Shown here: positions 1-5,909 of the stretch, in pieces | Numbering within the stretch: the first letter of the stretch is position 1 | Layout of the letters: each line of letters starts with the position of its first letter | Assembly (NCBI GenBank): GCA_025352845.1 | Contig: JANXSC010000557.1 | Location: 1-20,832 of the forward strand | Direction: 5' to 3' | Source: Opitutaceae bacterium | GTDB taxonomy: Bacteria; Verrucomicrobiota; Verrucomicrobiia; Opitutales; Opitutaceae | DNA: 20,832 bases | The notes under the pieces: model-generated | What the model was told of the DNA's origin: nothing | The model's database searches: none | What the model saw: the letters and a program-made list of their open reading frames with translations, nothing else | Translations under genes and position numbers: made by a program

Positions 1-654
1 AACGCCCCCACTCTCCGCTCCGCCCTCCTCATCGGACGACTCGGAGTCGAGGACGCGCGCGAGCTCGCACGTTTTCTCCTGCGCGTCGGCCAGTTTCTCC
101 TCCGCCACGATCTTGCGCACGGCGACATCAAGCCCGACAACATCCTCGTGCTGCGCGAGCCCGCGGGCGTCACGTTCCGCCTCCTCGATCTCGGGAGCGC
201 GGCGGAATTGTTTTCAGTGACGTCGCGCGCCGGCACCGCGAGTTATCTCGCCCCGGAGCGTTTTCGCGGCGGCCCGCTGGCGGAGCGCACGGAAATCTTC
301 GCCATCGCCGTGACACTCTACGAGGCGCTCACCGGCGCCTATCCCTATGGCGAGATCGAGCGTTTTCAAAATCCGCGCTTCGAAACCCCGCCGCGCCGGC
401 TCACGCGGCTCAACTCCGCGGTCCCGCCCTGGCTCGACTCCGTGATTTTGCGCGCGCTCGATCCCGCGCCCGAGCGGCGCTATCAGAATTTTTCCGAGAT
501 GGCCTACGACCTCGCGCATCCCGAGCGCGTAACGCGGCACCACCGCAAGGACGCGCCCCTCCTCGAGCGCAATCCGCTGCGCTTCTACAAAATGCTCAGC
601 GCCGTGCTCCTCGTCGCCGTCCTGATTCTCCTCTACATCGTGCTGCACCGCTAG
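1..654 (+). CDS. Ser/Thr protein kinase-like, C-terminal part, membrane anchored (5' end outside window)
   Basis: The reading frame is open from base 1, so the gene starts upstream; 217 residues are visible. The catalytic loop reads HGDIKPDN (about residues 41-48), followed by DLGSA where DFG is normal, then GTASYLAPERF, which matches the activation-segment end with the APE motif, and LYEALTGAYPYG of the kinase C-lobe. The last ~20 residues (LSAVLLVAVLILLYIVL) form one transmembrane helix, so the kinase domain is likely cytoplasmic with a C-terminal tail anchor. The HRD arginine is missing (HGD). In pseudomonads a Ser/Thr kinase lies between the nitrate transporter nasA and nirB (PA1781-PA1783), and kinase/phosphatase fusions of this kind are annotated there. 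The position directly before nirA here fits that family, and a phosphatase domain may lie in the missing N-terminus. The role, perhaps control of nitrate uptake or reduction, is inferred. Confidence 0.82.
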   Translation, partial: NAPTLRSALLIGRLGVEDARELARFLLRVGQFLLRHDLAHGDIKPDNILVLREPAGVTFRLLDLGSAAELFSVTSRAGTASYLAPERFRGGPLAERTEIFAIAVTLYEALTGAYPYGEIERFQNPRFETPPRRLTRLNSAVPPWLDSVILRALDPAPERRYQNFSEMAYDLAHPERVTRHHRKDAPLLERNPLRFYKMLSAVLLVAVLILLYIVLHR

Positions 655-671
655 GATGAGCCGGCCTCATC
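655..671 (+). terminator. Short hairpin after the kinase gene
   Basis: Six-base arms GATGAG (655-660) and CTCATC (666-671) flank a five-base loop directly after the kinase stop. There is no T tract right behind it; a TTTTT run lies about 25 bases further on. It could be an attenuator or nothing. The remaining 75 bases before nirA show no other clear signal. Confidence 0.2.
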
Positions 672-746
672 ACTCAGCCCAAAACAATTCACGTTTTTAA
701 TCCGAGACCGCACGATCTATGGCACCGGCCCTGCTAAAGCGGCGGC

Positions 747-2576
747 GTGTCAGCCGAGTCCGCCCTCCAATCCAACTCTCAAACGCCTCAGTCGTTTTCG
801 CCTGAGCAGAAGGAATATCTCGCGGGCTTCATGGCCGGGGTGGGCGCGGGCGGGTTGTTTCCCTTTGTCGGCCACACGGCGGGCGGCCGGCTGACCGCCG
901 TATCCACCATCGCCACGACGGCCAATCTCGCCGCCCCGCCCGCCGAGGACACCGTGTTCGGCACGCCGCTCGGCGATCTCTGCAAGGAGGAGCGCTGGAA
1001 ATACGACGAGAATCCCCTCGACGCATGGGAGCGGCTGCTCGCGCACGCCGACGCCGACAAATTCCCCGACGCCGAGAACACCTATCGCTTCAAATTCCAC
1101 GGCCTCTTTTACGTCGCCCCGGCTCAGGATAGTTTCATGCTCCGCCTGCGCGTGCCCGCCTGCGAGATCACCGCCGCGCAATGCCACGGCCTCGCCGATC
1201 TCGCGCGCGATCTGGGGAACGGGTTCATCGACATCACCACGCGCGGCAATTTCCAGCTCCGCGAATTCAAGCCGCGTTCGATCGTGCAGGTGCTGACGCG
1301 CATCCAGGAGCTCGGCCTCGCGTCGCGCGGCGCCGGCTGTGACAACGTCCGCAACGTCACCGCCTCGCCCAACAGCGGCTTCGACCCCGACGAGCTGCTC
1401 GACGTGCGGCCCTTCGCAAAAGGGATTCACCATTACATCCTGAATCACCGCGACCTCTACGGCCTGCCGCGGAAATTTAACATCGCCTTCGACAACGGCG
1501 GCAGCCTGAGCGCCGCCGTGGACACGAACGACATCGGCTTCTTCGCCTGCCGCGTCACCGAAAAATCCCTCGCTTCGCTTCCTGATGTGGGCGGGGTGCC
1601 CTCACCCCGCATCGCCCCCGGCATCTATTTCCGTATCGCCCTCGGAGGAATCACAGGCCACGGCGATTTCGCCAAAGACACCGGCCTGCTCATCAAACCG
1701 TCCGAGGCCGTCGCCGTCTCTGCCGCGATGCTGCGCGTGTTCGCCGAGAATGGCGACCGCACCAACCGAAAAAAAGCGCGCCTCAAGTATCTCCTCGAAA
1801 AATGGGGCGTCGAAAAATTCCTCGCAGAGACGCAGAAGAAACTCGCGTTTCCCCTCGGCCGCCTGCCGCCCGCCGCCTGCGAACCGCGCCGCCCGGTGAT
1901 CAAACACGGCTGGCTCGGTGTCGCGCGCCAATCGCAACGCGGCTTCAATTCCATCGGCGTCGGTATTCCCGTCGGCCGCCTCAGCTCGAAGCAGCTGCAG
2001 GCGCTCGCCGACCTCGCGACGAACTTCGGCAAGGGCGAACTCCGCCTCACGGTCTGGCAGAACATCATCATTCCGCATATTCCCGACTCCTTCGTCGAAA
2101 CGGTGAAGCGCTCGATCATGCGGCTCGGCTTTTTCCACGAGGCGTCCTCCGCCGCTGGTGGCATCGTCGCCTGCACCGGCAGCAAGGGCTGCAAATATGC
2201 CGCGGCCGACACCAAGGGCCACGCGGTCGCGCTCTTCAAGCACCTCGCCAAACACGACGGCCTCTCGTCGCCCGTGAACATCCACTTAACCGGCTGCCCG
2301 CACAGTTGCGCGCAGCACTACAGCGGCGACCTCGGTCTCATCGGGGCCAAGCTCGGCGACGGCACCGAAGGCTACCACCTCGTGCTCGGCGGCGGCATGG
2401 ACCACGAGCAGGGCATTGCGCGTGAAATCTTCCGCGGCGTGCGCGCCTCCGAGGTCAACACCGTCGTCGAAAAAGTCCTCGTCACCTACGAGACGAAAAA
2501 ATCGCGCGGCGAGACCTTCGTCCAATGGACGCGCCGCCACTCTGCCAAGGAACTCCAGGAATTTCTCAGCCCGTAG
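747..2576 (+). CDS. nirA: NirA-type siroheme/[4Fe-4S] assimilatory nitrite reductase
   Basis: Six-electron reduction of nitrite to ammonium in the cytoplasm. The 609-residue protein has two ferredoxin-type half domains (around DITTRGNFQLREFKP and ELRLTVWQNI) and the siroheme/[4Fe-4S] ligands C476-x5-C482 (CTGSKGC) and C517-x3-C521 (GCPHSC). The stretches SRGAGCDNVRNVTASP and HHYILNHRDLYGLPRKFNIA are typical of NirA rather than CysI; a separate CysI is encoded at 13773. The start is GTG 747, chosen because it keeps the N-terminal block PEQKEYLAGFMAGV, which has a counterpart in the next protein; no strong Shine-Dalgarno is seen. The next gene follows after 29 bp. The partner flavoprotein downstream suggests NADPH rather than ferredoxin as the electron source. 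A short palindromic insert sits around residues 280-288. A sulfite-reducing role is the main alternative. Confidence 0.85.
   Translation: MSAESALQSNSQTPQSFSPEQKEYLAGFMAGVGAGGLFPFVGHTAGGRLTAVSTIATTANLAAPPAEDTVFGTPLGDLCKEERWKYDENPLDAWERLLAHADADKFPDAENTYRFKFHGLFYVAPAQDSFMLRLRVPACEITAAQCHGLADLARDLGNGFIDITTRGNFQLREFKPRSIVQVLTRIQELGLASRGAGCDNVRNVTASPNSGFDPDELLDVRPFAKGIHHYILNHRDLYGLPRKFNIAFDNGGSLSAAVDTNDIGFFACRVTEKSLASLPDVGGVPSPRIAPGIYFRIALGGITGHGDFAKDTGLLIKPSEAVAVSAAMLRVFAENGDRTNRKKARLKYLLEKWGVEKFLAETQKKLAFPLGRLPPAACEPRRPVIKHGWLGVARQSQRGFNSIGVGIPVGRLSSKQLQALADLATNFGKGELRLTVWQNIIIPHIPDSFVETVKRSIMRLGFFHEASSAAGGIVACTGSKGCKYAAADTKGHAVALFKHLAKHDGLSSPVNIHLTGCPHSCAQHYSGDLGLIGAKLGDGTEGYHLVLGGGMDHEQGIAREIFRGVRASEVNTVVEKVLVTYETKKSRGETFVQWTRRHSAKELQEFLSP
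1591..1610 (+). repeat. Palindrome inside nirA, possible degenerate REP
   Basis: Arms GCGGGGTG (1591-1598) and CACCCCGC (1603-1610) flank the loop CCCT. The segment is preceded by GTGG, one change away from the GTAG head of the REP-like elements elsewhere in the window. It encodes part of LPDVGGVPSPRIAPG, a loop just before the conserved GIYFRIALGG of NirA, and looks like an in-frame insert. Confidence 0.45.
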
Positions 2577-2605
2577 GGCGCGTGTCTCGCACGCTCCGTC
2601 GCCAC

Positions 2606-4426
2606 ATGCCTACCGTCCCGCTCATTCCCGACACCGCCCCCTTCACGCTTGAGCAACGCGCGTGGCTCAACGGCTTTTTCGCCGGCATGTTCTCCCGCAG
2701 CAATGTAGCCGGGGTCGCCGACCCCGGCCCGGCTTCAACGAAGCCGGCTACAACGCTCACACCGCTCACGATTCTCTTCGGTTCACAAACCGGCACCGCC
2801 GAAGGCCTCGCGAAAAAAGCCGCCAAGGAAGCCGGCAAGCGCGGTTTCGCCGCGACTGTCCTCGACATGGCGCAGACCGACGCCGCGAAATTCGCCGCCG
2901 AGAAAAGCGTCCTCGTCATCGTCAGCACCTACGGCGACGGCGAGCCGCCCGACAGCGCGAAGTCGCTCCACTCCGCGCTCGCCTCCACCGTAGGCAGCTC
3001 GCTTGCGAGCGCTCCGTTCTCCGCCCTCCGCTACTCCGTCTGCGCCCTCGGCGACACCAACTATGCGCAATTCTGCAAATGCGGTGCCGACTTCGACGCC
3101 TATCTTGAAAAACTCGGCGCCAATCGCGCCACGCCGCGCACCGACTGCGACCTCGACTACGAGGAGAAATTCACCGCGTGGCTCAACGCCGCACTCAGCG
3201 CCCTCGCCGATTCCGTTGTAGTTGTAGCCGGGGTCGCCGACCCCGGCCATCCGGGCTCAACGAGCCCGGCTACAAATGAGTCTTTATCCGAGCCAACCTA
3301 CTCGAAAAAAAATCCTTTCCCCGCCCTGCTGCTCACGTCGCGCAATCTCAACGCCCCCGGCTCCGCGAAACAGGTTCACCACGTCGAGTTTGATCTCGCC
3401 GGCTCCGGTCTCGTTTACGAGGCGGGCGACGCCCTCGGCGTCATCCCGCACAACTGCCCCGCGCTCGTCGCCGATGTGCTCGCCGCCCTCGCGTGCGACG
3501 GCGAGGAGGCTGTGTCCGCACCCGACAGTTCCACAGTTCCGCTCCGCCGCGCGCTGGGCGAGTTCTACGATCTCGGAAAACCCACGCCCGATCTCCTCGC
3601 GCTGCTCAATCCCGTTGTAGCCGGGGTCGCCGACCCCGGCCGACCGGGCTCAACGACCCCGGCTACAACAACTCCTCACCACATCATCGACGTCCTACTC
3701 CAATCGAAAATCGAGAATCCCCAGTCGAAAATTCTCCCGCCCGCCGACTTCGTCCGCGTCCTCAAAAAACTCCAGCCCCGCCTCTACTCGATCTCCTCCT
3801 CGCCGAAGGCGCACGCCGGCCAGGTTCACCTCACCGTCGGCGCCGTGCGCTACGAGAAAGACGGCCGCGCGCGCAAAGGCGTGTGCTCGACGTTCCTCGC
3901 CGATCGCGCCACGCTTGGAGAAGCGCGCGTCGGAGTTTTCGTTCATTCCAACAAAGCCTTCCGCCCGCCCGCGAGCGGCGACACGCCGATGATCATGGTC
4001 GGACCCGGCACGGGCATCGCGCCGTTCCGCGCTTTTCTCCACGAGCGCAGGGCCGCCGGCGCGAAGGGAAAAAACTGGCTCTTCTTCGGCGACCAGCGCG
4101 CCGCCACCGATTTCCTTTATCGCGACGAACTCGCCGTGCTGATGAGCGAAGGCACGCTCACGCGCCTCGACACCGCCTTCTCCCGCGACCAGGCGGAAAA
4201 AATCTACGTGCAAAACTGCATGCTTGAGAATGCCGCCGAACTCTACGCGTGGCTCGAGGCCGGGGCGCACTTCTATGTGTGCGGCGACGCCTCCCGCATG
4301 GCCAAGGATGTCGACGCCGCCCTCCACCAAGTCATCGAACGCACCGGGAAAAAATCCGCCGCCGAAGCCGCCGCCTACGTGCAAGCGCTGAAAACCGCGA
4401 AGCGCTACGCGCGCGACGTTTACTGA
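2606..4426 (+). CDS. CysJ-like diflavin reductase (FMN/FAD, NADPH) of the nitrite reductase
   Basis: Passes electrons from NADPH via FAD and FMN to a hemoprotein. Domain order in 606 residues: N-terminal block LEQRAWLNGFFAGMFSR (15-31) resembling that of the upstream NirA; flavodoxin/FMN domain (about 54-200) with LFGSQTGTAEGLAKKA and STYGDGEPPD; FAD domain (about 236-435) with RLYSISSSP and GVCSTFLAD; NADP domain with GPGTGIAPFRAFLHER (466-481) and HFYVCGDASRMAKDV; the C-terminus YARDVY is typical of CysJ and P450 reductases. The ATG at 2606 is preferred to one at 2525, which lies inside nirA. Three near-identical inserts VAGVADPG...PAT occupy residues 34-49, 207-223 and 338-354, in or near domain linkers, and a low-complexity insert sits at about 366-377. 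Its place behind nirA points to nitrite reductase as main partner; CysI at 13773 could share it. Confidence 0.85.
   Translation: MPTVPLIPDTAPFTLEQRAWLNGFFAGMFSRSNVAGVADPGPASTKPATTLTPLTILFGSQTGTAEGLAKKAAKEAGKRGFAATVLDMAQTDAAKFAAEKSVLVIVSTYGDGEPPDSAKSLHSALASTVGSSLASAPFSALRYSVCALGDTNYAQFCKCGADFDAYLEKLGANRATPRTDCDLDYEEKFTAWLNAALSALADSVVVVAGVADPGHPGSTSPATNESLSEPTYSKKNPFPALLLTSRNLNAPGSAKQVHHVEFDLAGSGLVYEAGDALGVIPHNCPALVADVLAALACDGEEAVSAPDSSTVPLRRALGEFYDLGKPTPDLLALLNPVVAGVADPGRPGSTTPATTTPHHIIDVLLQSKIENPQSKILPPADFVRVLKKLQPRLYSISSSPKAHAGQVHLTVGAVRYEKDGRARKGVCSTFLADRATLGEARVGVFVHSNKAFRPPASGDTPMIMVGPGTGIAPFRAFLHERRAAGAKGKNWLFFGDQRAATDFLYRDELAVLMSEGTLTRLDTAFSRDQAEKIYVQNCMLENAAELYAWLEAGAHFYVCGDASRMAKDVDAALHQVIERTGKKSAAEAAAYVQALKTAKRYARDVY
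2705..2751 (+). repeat. REPIN-like element, coding copy A
   Basis: Begins GTAG and ends CTAC. The left half is GTAG plus the palindrome CCGGGGTCG-C-CGACCCCGG; the right half is the inverted unit with stem CCGGCTTC/GAAGCCGG around AAC. GTA is codon 34 of the flavoprotein gene, so the element starts on a codon boundary and encodes VAGVADPGPASTKPAT. With two flanking bases on each side it spans 51 bases, a multiple of three. Confidence 0.8.
2990..3010 (+). repeat. Single REP-like unit in the flavoprotein gene
   Basis: GTAG (2990-2993) is followed by the perfect palindrome GCTCGC-TT-GCGAGC (2997-3010). It encodes VGSSLAS at residues ~129-135 of the FMN domain, in a region of variable length between STYGDGEPPD and the VCALGDTNY segment. 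It may be a half-element related to the other GTAG repeats, or a chance palindrome in GC-rich coding DNA. Confidence 0.35.
3224..3273 (+). repeat. REPIN-like element, coding copy B
   Basis: GTAG...CTAC, 50 bases. The left REP is identical to copy A; the right unit has stem CCGGGCTC/GAGCCCGG around AAC, differing from copy A on both arms in a way that keeps pairing. It starts on codon 207 (GTA) and encodes VAGVADPGHPGSTSPAT, in the linker between FMN and FAD domains. With two flanking bases on each side it is 54 bases, i.e. 18 codons. Confidence 0.82.
3617..3666 (+). repeat. REPIN-like element, coding copy C
   Basis: GTAG...CTAC, 50 bases, starting on codon 338 (GTA) and encoding VAGVADPGRPGSTTPAT. 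The left REP is identical to copies A and B. The right unit has one arm like copy B (CCGGGCTC) and the other like the left REP (GACCCCGG), so its stem is mismatched and it looks chimeric. Confidence 0.82.
3701..3736 (+). repeat. Low-complexity tandem insert in the flavoprotein gene
   Basis: Two imperfect units around CAATCGAAAATCGAGAATCC and CAGTCGAAAATTCTCC encode LLQSKIENPQSKIL (about residues 364-377), just behind coding copy C and before the conserved FAD motif. The AT-rich wording is unlike the GC-rich flanks. The peptide resembles SKI-NP-SKI linkers produced by in-frame simple repeats in other bacteria. Confidence 0.5.
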
Positions 4427-4427
4427 C

Positions 4428-5909
4428 GTGCGCGCGTCGAAAGACAATTTTCCGCTGCTCGCCGAACTGCTCGGCGAGCAACAGCGCCTCGACACCCCCG
4501 TCGCGCGCTTCGCATTGGCGCATGACGCCGGCTCCGCACCCGCGCTCATTGCCCTTGGCCCGCAGCTCATCCCCCTCACCACGCCGCGCCCCGGAGAGCA
4601 ATATGCCTTCGAGGTCGATCTCGACTCGTGCACGGGCTGCAAGGCCTGCGTCTCCGCGTGCCACTCGCTCAACGGTCTCGACGACGAGGAGACGTGGCGC
4701 GACGTCGGCCTCGTCGTGAGCCCGAGCCGCGCGCACCCGTTTACGCAGACCGTCACGACCGCCTGCCACCACTGCGCCGATCCCGCGTGCCTCAACGGCT
4801 GCCCCGTCCTCGCCTACGAAAAAGATCCCGTCACCGGCATCGTGGTCCACCTCGACGATCAGTGCATCGGTTGCAGCTACTGCATCCTGAAATGTCCCTA
4901 TGACGTCCCGAAATTTTCCGAGCGCCTCGGCATCGTGCGCAAGTGCGACATGTGCCACAGCCGCCTCGCCGAGGGCGAGGCCCCCGCGTGCGCGCAAGCC
5001 TGCCCCACCCACGCGATCAAGATTGTCACGGTGAAGTCCACGGTCTCAACGACATTCTTGCAGGCCGCGCCGGGACCGTCCTACACGCAACCCACCACCC
5101 GCTATATTTCGAAACGCGCGCTCCCGGAAAACCTCATCGCCGCCGACGCCGCGACGTTGCGCGTGCAACCCGCGCACTGGCCGCTTGTCGTCATGCTCAC
5201 GCTGATGCCAGTCGCGGTCGGCCTTTCAATCGCTGCCGCGTTGCCAAACACTCGGCTTTCAATTCTCGGCTCTCCGCTGCTACCAGTGGCCGCCGCCGCA
5301 CTCGGCAGCCTCGGTCTCGCCGCGAGCGTGTTTCACCTCGGCCAACCACTCCGTGCATGGCGCATCTTCCTTGGCTGGCGCAAAAGCTGGCTGAGCCGTG
5401 AAGCGATGCTCTTCGGCGCGTGGTTTCCGCTCGCCGCCTTCACCGCTCTCGCACCTCGGTTCTCTCAGCTCTCAGCGCTCAACTCTCAGCTTCTTCCCAT
5501 CGCGTCCGCCACCGTCGGCATCCTCGCTCTCGTTTGCTCCGCGATGATCTACATCGACACCCGCCGCCGGTTCTGGCGTGCGGAGCAGACCTTCCCGCGC
5601 TTCTTCGGCACTGCCCTGCTCACCACGCTCGCCCTCACGGCACCACCGGTCGCCGCGGTTTTACTCATCCTGAAGCTCGCCGTGGAAACGCGCACGTGGT
5701 TCGGCGGCGGCATCTCGGCGCGGCTGCAACGCGGCCCACTTGCCCGCGCCGTGCTCGTGCGCGATCTCTGCGGCGTCGCTGCCGCCGTGCTGCTCGTGAT
5801 CGCGCCGGTGTGGCTGGCCGCCGCTCCGCTCCTCGCAGGCGAACTGGCCGAACGCTATTTGTTCTTCTGCGCTGTCGATGCGCCCAAAATGCCGGGCGTG
5901 CCCGCATGA
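4428..5909 (+). CDS. DmsB-DmsC fusion: four-[4Fe-4S] ferredoxin joined to a quinol-oxidising membrane anchor
   Basis: Likely moves electrons from membrane quinol to the nitrate reductase encoded next. Residues 60-200 carry sixteen cysteines in four ferredoxin groups: C68/71/74/78, C113/116/121/125, C146/149/152/156 and C173/176/188/192 (e.g. CTGCKACVSACHS, CIGCSYCILKCPYD). Residues ~250-485 are a DmsC-type domain with about seven to eight hydrophobic helices and the signature SVFHLGQPLRAWRIFLGW. DmsB and DmsC are usually separate proteins; here they are one 493-residue chain. No signal peptide is seen, so the ferredoxin part should face the cytoplasm. The GTG at 4428 lies one base after the flavoprotein stop, and the stop overlaps the next start (ATGA), indicating tight coupling. 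Low-complexity inserts lie in loops between helices. The partner assignment is inferred from position. Confidence 0.85.
   Translation: MRASKDNFPLLAELLGEQQRLDTPVARFALAHDAGSAPALIALGPQLIPLTTPRPGEQYAFEVDLDSCTGCKACVSACHSLNGLDDEETWRDVGLVVSPSRAHPFTQTVTTACHHCADPACLNGCPVLAYEKDPVTGIVVHLDDQCIGCSYCILKCPYDVPKFSERLGIVRKCDMCHSRLAEGEAPACAQACPTHAIKIVTVKSTVSTTFLQAAPGPSYTQPTTRYISKRALPENLIAADAATLRVQPAHWPLVVMLTLMPVAVGLSIAAALPNTRLSILGSPLLPVAAAALGSLGLAASVFHLGQPLRAWRIFLGWRKSWLSREAMLFGAWFPLAAFTALAPRFSQLSALNSQLLPIASATVGILALVCSAMIYIDTRRRFWRAEQTFPRFFGTALLTTLALTAPPVAAVLLILKLAVETRTWFGGGISARLQRGPLARAVLVRDLCGVAAAVLLVIAPVWLAAAPLLAGELAERYLFFCAVDAPKMPGVPA
5461..5492 (+). repeat. Low-complexity CTCTCAGCT-type repeat in the DmsC domain
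   Basis: Iterations of CTCTCAGCT / CTCAGCGCT / CAACTCTCAGCT encode FSQLSALNSQLLP in a loop between membrane helices. A similar shorter stretch (TTTCAATTCTCGGCTCTCC) occurs at 5248-5266 in the preceding loop. Both look like in-frame simple-repeat growth. Confidence 0.45.

Noticed and set aside
2704..3667. CRISPR-like array because of three similar repeats
   Set aside because: The copies are 340-470 bases apart, are palindromic doublets rather than spaced direct repeats, and lie within a functional coding frame.
5420..5905. Long upstream extension of the nitrate reductase reading frame
   Set aside because: It overlaps the DmsC membrane domain in another frame, is Arg/Pro-rich without any family motif, and the ATG at 5906 overlaps the previous stop in the usual coupled way.
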